A DNA stretch of 64,000 nt from Paracoccus tegillarcae. GTDB lineage: Bacteria; Pseudomonadota; Alphaproteobacteria; Rhodobacterales; Rhodobacteraceae. A program made the translations under genes and the position numbers. The stretch lies in the NCBI RefSeq assembly GCF_002847305.1, contig NZ_CP025408.1:2005001-2069000 (forward strand), written 5' to 3'. This document shows, piece after piece, positions 49,911 through 61,007 of the stretch. The notes under the pieces are model-generated. The model was not told the origin of the DNA. It did no database searches and saw nothing but the letters and a program-made list of their open reading frames with translations. Each line of letters starts with the position of its first letter. Position 1 is the stretch's first letter.

Positions 49911-51776
49911 ATGTTTCGCTGGTTTGAGACCCGGCTTGATCCCTATCCGCAGGATCGGCCGCAAATGCCGCCCCGGACATTCTGGGGCTTTCTTCTGCAC
50001 TATTCGCAGGGCGCCTTGCCCTGGCTGCTGCTGCTTGCCCTGGGCTCCAGCCTGATTGCCATCATCGAGGTGATGCTCTTTGGCTATCTGGGTGATCTGG
50101 TGAACCGGCTGGCCGACACGCCGCGCGAGCAGTTCTGGGCGGTCGAGGGCGGTCGCCTGGTGCTGATGGGTGCTCTGCTGCTGGTGGTGCTGCCGGTGCT
50201 GAATGCGCTGTCAAGTATGGTCATGCACCAGACATTGCTGGGCAATTTCCCGCAGCGCATCCGCTGGCAGGCGCACCGCTATCTGCTGCGCCAGTCGGTC
50301 GGCTATTTTCAGGACGAGTTCGCCGGCCGCATCGCGCAGCGGCTGATGCAGACGGCGCTGGCCGTGCGCGAAGTCGCGATGAAAATCATGGACGTCGCCT
50401 CCTATGTGCTGGTCTATTTCATTGGCGCGCTGATTCTGGCGGCCAGTCAGGACTGGCGGCTTGCATTGCCCTTTGTGGCATGGGCGGTGGCTTACGGGCT
50501 GATGCTGCGGGTGATCGTGCCGCGGTTGGGGGCGGTGGCGCAACAACAGGCCAAGGCGCGCAGCACCATGACCGGGCAGGTGGTCGACAGCTATACCAAC
50601 ATCGCCACGGTCAAGCTGTTTTCGCATTCCGACCGGGAAGAGCGCTGGATGAAGGATGGCATGGACGGCTTTTTGCAGACCGCCTATGCGCAGATGCGGC
50701 TGTCTGCGACGCAGGACATGCTGCTGACCCTGATCAACGTCCTGCTGGTCGCTGCGGTGACGGCCGTCGGGCTGGTTCTGTGGACCGGCGGCGCGATCAC
50801 AGTGGGCGCGCTGGCTGTTGCGGTGCCTTTGGCGCTGCGGCTGAACAACATGTCGCATTGGATCATGTGGGAATTCGCGGCGCTCTTTGAAAACGTTGGT
50901 ACGATGCGCGACGGTATTGCCTCGCTGGCGCTGCCGCGCACGGTGCAGGACGCCGCAGGCGCCAAGGCTTTGATGCCGGGGTCCGGCGCTGTCAGTTTCG
51001 ATCACGTCACCTTTCGTTACGGCGCGGATGAGGCGGACCGCCCGCTTGCTGTCCTGGACGATCTGTCGCTGCATATCGGGCCAGGCGAACGCGTCGGGCT
51101 GATCGGCCGTTCCGGCGCGGGTAAATCGACGCTGGTCAATTTGATGCTGCGGTTTCACGACGTCGAAAGCGGTGCGATCACCATTGACGGGCAGGACGTG
51201 TCAAAGGTCACGCAGGACAGTCTGCGTGCCTCGATCGGTGTGGTGACACAGGATAGCAGCCTTCTGCACAGATCGGTTCGCGAGAACATCACTTATGGTC
51301 GGCCCGAGGCGACCGAGGCGCAGCTTGCAGAGGCGGTGCGGATGGCCGAGGCGCAGGATTTCATCCCCGATCTGGCCGATAGCAGCGGGCGGACGGGTCT
51401 GGATGCGCATGTGGGCGAGCGGGGCGTCAAACTGTCGGGCGGCCAGCGCCAGCGCATCGCCATTGCCCGCGTGGCGTTGAAGGACGCCCCGATTCTGGTG
51501 TTGGACGAGGCAACCAGTGCGCTGGATAGCGAAGCCGAAGCGGCGATCCAGTCGCGGCTGGATGTGCTGATGGCCGGCAAGACCGTCATCGCCATCGCGC
51601 ATCGTCTGTCGACCATCGCTGCGATGGATCGGCTGGTGGTGATGGATGGCGGGCGCATCGTCGAGATGGGAACCCACGCCGAACTGCTGCGGCAGGACGG
51701 ATTATACGCGCGCCTTTGGCAGCGTCAGTCGGGCGGGTTTCTGTTGGCCGAGGATGCTGGAGAGGCGGCCGAGTAG
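49911..51776 (+). CDS. ABC transporter, fused permease and ATPase (exporter type)
   Basis: A 621-residue half-transporter. Residues 25-330 carry six membrane segments (for example LPWLLLLALGSSLIAIIEVM and DVASYVLVYFIGALILAASQ). The ATPase has Walker A GLIGRSGAGKSTLVNLM (about 400), Q-loop VVTQDSSLLHRSVRENITYG, signature VKLSGGQRQRIAIARVAL, Walker B ILVLDEATSALDSEAEAAIQ and the switch IAHRLSTIAAMD. It should dimerise and export lipids, peptides or drugs; the substrate is unknown. An N-terminal segment WFETRLDPYPQDRPQMPPRT is typical of a Rhodobacteraceae subgroup. Confidence 0.93.
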   Translation: MFRWFETRLDPYPQDRPQMPPRTFWGFLLHYSQGALPWLLLLALGSSLIAIIEVMLFGYLGDLVNRLADTPREQFWAVEGGRLVLMGALLLVVLPVLNALSSMVMHQTLLGNFPQRIRWQAHRYLLRQSVGYFQDEFAGRIAQRLMQTALAVREVAMKIMDVASYVLVYFIGALILAASQDWRLALPFVAWAVAYGLMLRVIVPRLGAVAQQQAKARSTMTGQVVDSYTNIATVKLFSHSDREERWMKDGMDGFLQTAYAQMRLSATQDMLLTLINVLLVAAVTAVGLVLWTGGAITVGALAVAVPLALRLNNMSHWIMWEFAALFENVGTMRDGIASLALPRTVQDAAGAKALMPGSGAVSFDHVTFRYGADEADRPLAVLDDLSLHIGPGERVGLIGRSGAGKSTLVNLMLRFHDVESGAITIDGQDVSKVTQDSLRASIGVVTQDSSLLHRSVRENITYGRPEATEAQLAEAVRMAEAQDFIPDLADSSGRTGLDAHVGERGVKLSGGQRQRIAIARVALKDAPILVLDEATSALDSEAEAAIQSRLDVLMAGKTVIAIAHRLSTIAAMDRLVVMDGGRIVEMGTHAELLRQDGLYARLWQRQSGGFLLAEDAGEAAE

Positions 51777-51807
51777 TGCAATGCGCGCGCGGATCGGGAT
51801 CGGGGCA

Positions 51808-51850
51808 CCCCCAGATGCCTCCGGCGGGGATATTTGAATGAAGAAGAAAG
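51808..51850 (+). repeat. Intergenic element resembling a dispersed Rhodobacteraceae repeat
   Basis: The stretch contains CCCCC, then ATGCCTCCGGCGGGGATATT and TGAATGAAGAAGAAAGG. From memory, near-identical GCCTCCGGCGGGGATATTT sequences occur in many intergenic regions of Rhodobacter and Paracoccus genomes, usually after a gene. CCCC and GGGG can pair to make a hairpin ending in an AT-rich stretch, so it may act as a terminator for the ABC gene. Only one copy is present here. Confidence 0.5.
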
Positions 51851-51907
51851 GTAGCCAGAACACCCTTGCGTCGCGCGCGGGGCTGGCGTAATCAATCCCC
51901 GGCCTGA

Positions 51908-51983
51908 AGGGGTTTAGCTCAGTTGGTAGAGCATCGGTCTCCAAAACCGAGGGTCGTGGGTTCGAGTCCCCCAACCCCTGCCA
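51908..51983 (+). tRNA. tRNA-Trp (anticodon CCA)
   Basis: Cloverleaf: acceptor AGGGGTT pairs with AACCCCT, D arm GCTC-AGTTGGTA-GAGC, anticodon stem with loop CTCCAAA (anticodon CCA, reading UGG), T arm GTGGG-TTCGAGT-CCCCC. The 3' CCA is encoded. tRNA-Trp ahead of secE-nusG is a conserved bacterial arrangement. Confidence 0.97.
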
Positions 51984-52280
51984 GGCCTTTCCGAACAATC
52001 TGTACCTGTCGTTTACCCTGCCTTGGGCGGGGCCGACCGAAAAGATCAGCCTTGCAGTTGTCTTGCGCCGCACCGATGCCGGCGGCGTCTTTCGGGCAGG
52101 GCGGTGTGATCCCGTGTCAGATCATTTCTGCTTGGCAGCCGCGCAATTGGCCGGCTATGTCCTGCGGGTCAAAATGCGTGGCAGGTTGCCCGTGATCTTT
52201 GGTGTGTTGATCCCGGTGTTGATCCAATAGGCGCCACGGTTGATCTGGCCGGGGTCTGATCGGCAGAGCAAGGGGGGCCA

Positions 52281-53165
52281 ATGGGGCTGTTCGTTCATCT
52301 GGGAGTGCACAAGACCGCCACCACCCATTTGTCAGATTGTATCCTGGCCGCCGAAGAAGAGCTGCTGGCATCGGAGGTCGTGTTTCTTGACGCCGAGCGC
52401 CTGCGGCACCCGCCGCTAAGCCTGCGCGGTCTACTGAGTGATCCTGCTGCGAAGCCTAGGGCGCGCAAGCTTGTGCGTGACATCCTGCGCGGGCTGGCCG
52501 CAGAGCACCGCAATCTGATTCTGTCCGAGGAACAGATCGTGGGCCGATTGGGCGGCGGCCGGTTTTTGGGGGCGGCGGGTCAGGTCTATCCAGGGGCTGG
52601 CCAGCGGTTGAGCCGGCTGCTGGATCTGCTTGGCACGCGCGACGTGACGCTGCTGCTGGCGCTGCGTTCGCCCGCCGATTTTCTGACCTCGACCTTTGGC
52701 GAGGTGCTGCGCCACGACGGACCGCTGCGAATCGAGGACTTTCTGGGTGACTTTGACCCGGTTTCGCTGCGCTGGTCCGAGCTGGTCGCGCGGCTGATGG
52801 ACCAAAGCGGTGCCGCGCGCATGGTGTGCTGGCGCTATGAGGATCTGGCGTCTGTCAGAGAGGATATGCTGACGATCCTGCTGGGTGCTGATCTGGCCCG
52901 TGCGGTCCCGGATCTGCCGCCAACGCGTGTAGGCCTGTCTGACGCAGGCTACCGCGCGCTGCTGCAGCAATCGTCCGGCCAACAGGCAGAGCGCCAGAAG
53001 ACCGGTGCCATGCTGAGGGCGCATCCCAAACGCACCGCCTCTGATCGGCTGCGGGTGTTGCCACAGGCCGTGCATGATGCCTGCGAGCGGCTATATATCG
53101 AGGATTGCGCCCGCATTGCCGCGATGCCCGGGGTCCGGTTGCTGACCGCCAAGGGGCAGGGTTGA
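52281..53165 (+). CDS. Sulfotransferase-like protein of unknown function
   Basis: 294 residues. The N-terminal segment FVHLGVHKTATTHLSDCILA resembles the phosphosulfate-binding loop of sulfotransferases (usually HxGxHKTGTT). Further parts, VTLLLALRSPADFLTSTFGE (an LRSPxxxxxS-type 3'-phosphate site) and MVCWRYEDLASVREDMLTIL, fit the same fold. The acceptor is unknown. It interrupts the usual tRNA-Trp-secE neighbourhood, with 297 empty bases before it and 52 after, so it looks inserted. No neighbour suggests a pathway. Confidence 0.6.
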   Translation: MGLFVHLGVHKTATTHLSDCILAAEEELLASEVVFLDAERLRHPPLSLRGLLSDPAAKPRARKLVRDILRGLAAEHRNLILSEEQIVGRLGGGRFLGAAGQVYPGAGQRLSRLLDLLGTRDVTLLLALRSPADFLTSTFGEVLRHDGPLRIEDFLGDFDPVSLRWSELVARLMDQSGAARMVCWRYEDLASVREDMLTILLGADLARAVPDLPPTRVGLSDAGYRALLQQSSGQQAERQKTGAMLRAHPKRTASDRLRVLPQAVHDACERLYIEDCARIAAMPGVRLLTAKGQG

Positions 53166-53217
53166 AAGCCGCCCGCGCTTTCGCTACATCAAGCCGGTCA
53201 TTCCAAAGGAGCCGGTC

Positions 53218-53412
53218 GTGGCCAATCCCGTACAGTTCATCGCGCAGGTCCGCGCCGAGGCCGCCAAGATCACTTGGCCCACGCGGCGCGAAGTCGTCAC
53301 GACCACCATCATGGTGCTGATCATGGCTGCACTGACCAGCCTGTTCTTTTTCCTGGTGGATCTGGTGATCCGCTTTGGTTTGACCGAAGGGCTGACCGCC
53401 ATCAGCGGCTGA
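53218..53412 (+). CDS. secE: Preprotein translocase subunit SecE
   Basis: A 64-residue single-span subunit clamping the SecY channel. It begins (GTG) with NPVQFIAQVRAEAAKITWPT followed by RREVVTTTIMVLIMAALTSL, giving the conserved amphipathic helix with the KITWPTRxEV motif and one transmembrane helix ending FFLVDLVIRFGL. The short form is normal for alphaproteobacteria. AAAGGA lies seven bases before the GTG. secA, at the other end of the window, encodes its motor partner. Confidence 0.95.
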   Translation: MANPVQFIAQVRAEAAKITWPTRREVVTTTIMVLIMAALTSLFFFLVDLVIRFGLTEGLTAISG

Positions 53413-53435
53413 CCGGGGCTTGCAATCATGTGCCG

Positions 53436-53454
53436 CGGGGGGTATGTCCCCCCG
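53436..53454. other. GC hairpin between secE and nusG
   Basis: CGGGGGG (53436-53442) and CCCCCCG (53448-53454) form a perfect 7-pair stem around TATGT. No U-tract follows, so it is more likely an RNA processing or stability element than a terminator. Confidence 0.6.
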
Positions 53455-53584
53455 ACTTGCCCGGAACGCGGCGTGCATCGATTCGGTATGCGCGCCGATT
53501 TCAATTTTGACGGGCTGTTTGAATTCAATGGGTTAGCCGTGCATCCTTGCGCTGCGCCCGCCAAGATCAAGGATCGATAGAGAC

Positions 53585-54121
53585 ATGGCAAAACGTTGGT
53601 ACTCGGTCAGCGTCCTGTCGAACTTCGAGAAAAAGGTCGCCGAGGCGATCCGTCAGGCTGTGGCCGAAAAAGGTCTTGAGGATGAGATCGACGAAGTTCT
53701 GGTGCCCACCGAAGAGGTGATCGAGATTCGCCGTGGCAAGAAGGTAACCTCGGAGCGCCGCTTCATGCCGGGTTACGTTCTGGTTCACATGGAAATGCTG
53801 GATCGCACCTATCACCTGGTCAACTCGATCAATCGTGTGACGGGTTTTCTGGGCGCGCAAGGCAAGCCGATGCCGATGCGCGACGAAGAGGTGAACACCA
53901 TTCTGCATCGTACCGGCGATGGCGAACCGGCCGCACCGCGCAACCTGATCCGCTTTGACGTGGGTGAGACGGTGAATGTGACCGACGGCCCGTTCGAAGG
54001 TTTTTCCGGCATGGTCGAAGAGGTCGACGAGGTTTCCTCGCGCATCAAGGTCACCGTGTCGATCTTTGGCCGGCCGACGCCGGTCGAACTGGAATTCACG
54101 CAGGTCTCGAAGACCGCGTGA
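53585..54121 (+). CDS. nusG: Transcription termination/antitermination protein NusG
   Basis: NusG binds RNA polymerase to reduce pausing and links it to Rho or the ribosome. 178 residues: the NGN domain (KRWYSVSVLSNFEKKVAEAI, FMPGYVLVHMEMLDRTYHLV, INRVTGFLGAQGKPMPMRDE) and the C-terminal KOW domain (VGETVNVTDGPFEGFSGMVE, VTVSIFGRPTPVELEFTQV). It follows secE after 172 bases that contain a hairpin and precedes the ribosomal protein genes, as in most bacteria. Confidence 0.97.
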   Translation: MAKRWYSVSVLSNFEKKVAEAIRQAVAEKGLEDEIDEVLVPTEEVIEIRRGKKVTSERRFMPGYVLVHMEMLDRTYHLVNSINRVTGFLGAQGKPMPMRDEEVNTILHRTGDGEPAAPRNLIRFDVGETVNVTDGPFEGFSGMVEEVDEVSSRIKVTVSIFGRPTPVELEFTQVSKTA

Positions 54122-54204
54122 TTGTGCCGCGGGAGGTGGCACCCACGGGTGCGCCGTACCGCTAAATCGGCCCGTAGGGGTCTGATGATAAAGGAGAAGG
54201 CCAG

Positions 54205-54657
54205 ATGGCCAAGAAGATTGTTGGCAGCCTGAAGCTGCAAATCAAGGCGGGTGAAGCCAACCCGTCCCCGCCCGTCGGCCCGGCACTGGGTCAGCGCGGC
54301 ATCAACATCATGGAATTCTGCAAGGCGTTCAACGCCAAGACGCAGGAAATGACCAAAGGTTCGCCTGTCCCGGTGGTGATCACCTATTATCAGGACAAGT
54401 CGTTCACCTTTGAGACCAAGACGCCGCCCGCGTCCTACCTGCTCAAGCAGGCAGCAGGCCTGAAGCCCGTTGGCAAGCGTAACCGCGCCAAGGGCTCGGA
54501 AGCGCCCGGTCGTGCGACCGCTGGCAGCGTGACGGTCAAACAAATTCGCGAGATCGCCGAAGCCAAGATGGCTGACCTGTCGGCCAATGATGTCGATCAG
54601 GCGATGAAGATCATTGTGGGCTCGGCCCGCTCGATCGGTATCGAGGTGAAAGGGTAA
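54205..54657 (+). CDS. rplK: 50S ribosomal protein L11
   Basis: L11 organises the GTPase-associated centre of 23S rRNA. The 150-residue protein has [40 protein letters not shown], and the RNA-binding C-terminal domain with [19 protein letters not shown] and [23 protein letters not shown] upstream is a strong ribosome-binding site. It is followed after 3 bases by rplA. Confidence 0.98.
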   Translation: MAKKIVGSLKLQIKAGEANPSPPVGPALGQRGINIMEFCKAFNAKTQEMTKGSPVPVVITYYQDKSFTFETKTPPASYLLKQAAGLKPVGKRNRAKGSEAPGRATAGSVTVKQIREIAEAKMADLSANDVDQAMKIIVGSARSIGIEVKG

Positions 54658-54660
54658 GTC

Positions 54661-55359
54661 ATGGCAAAGATGTCGAAAAACAAGACTGCCGCCCGCGCCG
54701 CATTCGAAGGCAAGGCGAACCTGTCGGTTGCCGAGGCCGTGAAGCTGGTCAAGGATAACGCCAGGGCGAAATTCGACGAAACGGTCGAAATCGCACTGAA
54801 TCTGGGCGTCGACCCGCGCCATGCTGACCAGATGGTCCGTGGCGTTGTGACCCTGCCGGCTGGTACTGGTAAAGATGTTCGCGTCGCTGTTTTCGCCCGT
54901 GGCCCCAAGGCTGACGAAGCGAAAGAGGCTGGTGCCGATATCGTTGGTGCCGAGGACCTGATGGAAACCATCCAGGGCGGCACGATCGACTTTGATCGCT
55001 GCATCGCGACCCCCGACATGATGCCGCTGGTCGGCCGTCTGGGCAAGGTGCTGGGCCCGCGCAACCTGATGCCGAACCCCAAGGTCGGCACGGTGACCAT
55101 GGATGTTGCTGATGCCGTCAAAGCCGCCAAGGGCGGTGAGGTTCAGTTCCGTGCCGAGAAGGCTGGCGTTGTCCATGCCGGTATCGGCAAGACCTCCTTT
55201 GCCGAAGACAAGCTGGCCGAAAACCTGCGCGCATTCGTCGAAGCGGTTGGCCGGGCCCGCCCGACGGGCGCGAAAGGGACCTATATGAAAAAGGTCTCGA
55301 TCAGCTCGACCATGGGGCCGGGCGTGTCGATCGACGTCGCAGACGCGACCGGCAACTAA
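54661..55359 (+). CDS. rplA: 50S ribosomal protein L1
   Basis: L1 forms the mobile L1 stalk that guides exit of deacylated tRNA, and in many bacteria represses its own operon by binding the rplK leader. 232 residues: [60 protein letters not shown] and [20 protein letters not shown]. The length is typical. The gap to rplJ (249 bases) carries the structured L10 leader. Confidence 0.98.
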   Translation: MAKMSKNKTAARAAFEGKANLSVAEAVKLVKDNARAKFDETVEIALNLGVDPRHADQMVRGVVTLPAGTGKDVRVAVFARGPKADEAKEAGADIVGAEDLMETIQGGTIDFDRCIATPDMMPLVGRLGKVLGPRNLMPNPKVGTVTMDVADAVKAAKGGEVQFRAEKAGVVHAGIGKTSFAEDKLAENLRAFVEAVGRARPTGAKGTYMKKVSISSTMGPGVSIDVADATGN

Positions 55360-55544
55360 GAGATTTCGCCTTGCTCCGGTCATGCCGGGGCAGGGTGAAT
55401 GGCGGGGCCAGACGATCGGCCTCGTCCTGTCCGAGACGGAGGGTGCCAAGGGCCAATCGGCCTGCAGCTTAATTTCCTTCCTGAGATGGGGAAAAGCATT
55501 TTTCCGGGCTAGCCTCGGGTGATCTTGACCCTAACGGACCCGAA

Positions 55545-55592
55545 CCTACCCGATCCTCGGGTGGGGAAAGTGAGAGCCGGGGGGAAACCCCC
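55545..55592 (+). promoter_or_regulatory. Structured leader of rplJ (candidate L10/L12 autoregulatory site)
   Basis: Two hairpins lie just before the rplJ ribosome-binding site. The first pairs CCTACCCGA (55545-55553) with TCGGGTGGG-type strand 55557-55565 around TCC. The second is GGGGG-GAAA-CCCCC (55579-55592), closed by a GAAA tetraloop. In bacteria the L10-L12 complex binds the leader of rplJ to limit translation; this region is in the right place with a fitting shape. The remaining 55360-55544 shows nothing else clear. Confidence 0.6.
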
Positions 55593-55608
55593 AACTTGGA
55601 GTGAAACC

Positions 55609-56124
55609 GTGGATAGAGCACAAAAAGAACAGTTGGTCGACGAGCTCGGCCAGATCTTTGAAAGCTCTGGCGTCGTAGTGGTTGCCCATTACGAGGGGAT
55701 GACGGTTGCGAACATGCAGGACCTGCGCGCGCGTATGCGTGAAGAAGGTGGGTCCGTCCGTGTTGCCAAGAACAAGCTCGCCAAGATCGCCCTGGACGGT
55801 AAGCCTTGCGCAAGCATCGCCGACTACCTGACAGGCATGACCGTGTTGGCCTATTCGGACGACCCTGTGGCAGCTGCCAAGGTCGCCGATAAGTACTCCA
55901 AGGATAACGATAAATTCGTGATCCTGGGCGGTGCTATGGGTGACACGGCGCTGGACCTGGCCGGTGTGAAAGCCGTGGCCGCTATGCCGTCGCGTGACGA
56001 GCTTATTGCTTCGATCGTTGGCTGTATTGGCGCCCCTGCTTCGAACATCGCCGGTGCGATTGGCGCGCCTGCTTCGAACATCGCGGGCATCCTCACGACT
56101 CTGGAAGAGCGTGAGGCAGCTTGA
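55609..56124 (+). CDS. rplJ: 50S ribosomal protein L10
   Basis: L10 anchors the L7/L12 stalk. The 171-residue protein starts at GTG 55609 (GGAG seven bases upstream) with [20 protein letters not shown], then [31 protein letters not shown] and a C-terminal helix ending [10 protein letters not shown] that binds L12. Near the end GAPASNIAG occurs twice in tandem, separated by AI, a small internal duplication visible also in the DNA (about 56031-56090). A longer upstream frame has no independent support. Confidence 0.96.
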   Translation: MDRAQKEQLVDELGQIFESSGVVVVAHYEGMTVANMQDLRARMREEGGSVRVAKNKLAKIALDGKPCASIADYLTGMTVLAYSDDPVAAAKVADKYSKDNDKFVILGGAMGDTALDLAGVKAVAAMPSRDELIASIVGCIGAPASNIAGAIGAPASNIAGILTTLEEREAA

Positions 56125-56189
56125 CGCATCCTTGTCCCGTCGAGGGGTTGAAATCCCGACGTTGGAACACAAATTGAGAGAACGGAAAA

Positions 56190-56561
56190 ATGGCTGATCT
56201 GAAAAAACTTGCCGAAGAAATCGTGGGCCTGACCCTGCTGGAAGCCCAGGAACTGAAAACCATCCTGAAAGACGAGTACGGCATCGAGCCCGCCGCTGGT
56301 GGCGCTGTCATGATGGCCGGCCCGGCTGACGCTGGCGAAGCTGCTGAAGAGAAAACCGAGTTTGACGTCGTTCTGACCGAAGCCGGCCCGAACAAGATCA
56401 ACGTGATCAAAGAAGTTCGCGGCATCACCGGTCTTGGCCTGAAAGAAGCCAAGGACCTGGTCGAAGCTGGCGGCAAAGTCAAAGAAGGCGCTGCCAAGGC
56501 AGAAGCCGAAGAAATGAAAACCAAGCTCGAAGCGGCTGGCGCCAAGGTCGAGCTGAAGTAA
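56190..56561 (+). CDS. rplL: 50S ribosomal protein L7/L12
   Basis: The multicopy stalk protein that recruits translation factors. 123 residues: dimerising N-terminal helices ([20 protein letters not shown]), an Ala/Gly hinge ([20 protein letters not shown]) and the factor-binding domain ([40 protein letters not shown]). Its codon use is strongly biased, as expected for a very highly expressed gene. A hairpin lies 24 bases after the stop. Confidence 0.98.
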   Translation: MADLKKLAEEIVGLTLLEAQELKTILKDEYGIEPAAGGAVMMAGPADAGEAAEEKTEFDVVLTEAGPNKINVIKEVRGITGLGLKEAKDLVEAGGKVKEGAAKAEAEEMKTKLEAAGAKVELK

Positions 56562-56585
56562 TCGGCCTTTTGGTCGCATGATTGA

Positions 56586-56615
56586 GGCAGGGTCCGGGGT
56601 TTCCCGGTCCCTGCC
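56586..56615 (+). terminator. Long hairpin between rplL and rpoB (candidate attenuator or processing site)
   Basis: GGCAGGG and CCGGG strands (56586-56598) pair with 56603-56615 to give 12 base pairs with one T-T mismatch and a GTTT loop. No U-run follows. In E. coli the rplL-rpoB gap holds a partial terminator and an RNase III site that lower rpoB expression; this may do the same. The rest of the 239-base gap shows no gene. Confidence 0.55.
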
Positions 56616-56800
56616 GAACCTGTCTTGAAGGGCGGTTTGGGCGGTCAGGCCCGGCAGACCTTCCTTCAGGGCAAGTTCGAGGTTCGGGAGCCGCGCGGTG
56701 GGACGCGTGGCACGAATGGAACCTCACCCCTGCATTCGTATGCCGCTTCACAGGGGCCCCGACCTGTGATGCGAGCGTAGACGAAAGGTGACCAGACCTC

Positions 56801-60937
<4,137 letters not shown>

Positions 60938-60952
60938 CGGCAACCGCCGTGG

Positions 60953-60971
60953 GGTGGGGTGTTACCCCACC
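60953..60971 (+). other. Hairpin between rpoB and rpoC
   Basis: GGTGGGGT (60953-60960) and ACCCCACC (60964-60971) form a perfect 8-pair stem around GTT. The following bases are pyrimidine rich but not a U-tract, so RNA processing or stability is more likely than termination. Confidence 0.6.
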
Positions 60972-61007
60972 TCTCCTCTTTCCCGCGCCACTCATTAGGA
61001 TTTGAAA

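Noticed and set aside
53488..53580. A 30-codon frame (starting MRADFNFDGLFEF) between secE and nusG
   Set aside because: No ribosome-binding site, very short, and it ends just before the nusG start; more likely leader sequence.
53812..55449. A 545-codon reverse frame across nusG, rplK and rplA
   Set aside because: It overlaps three certain genes on the other strand and has no protein features of its own.
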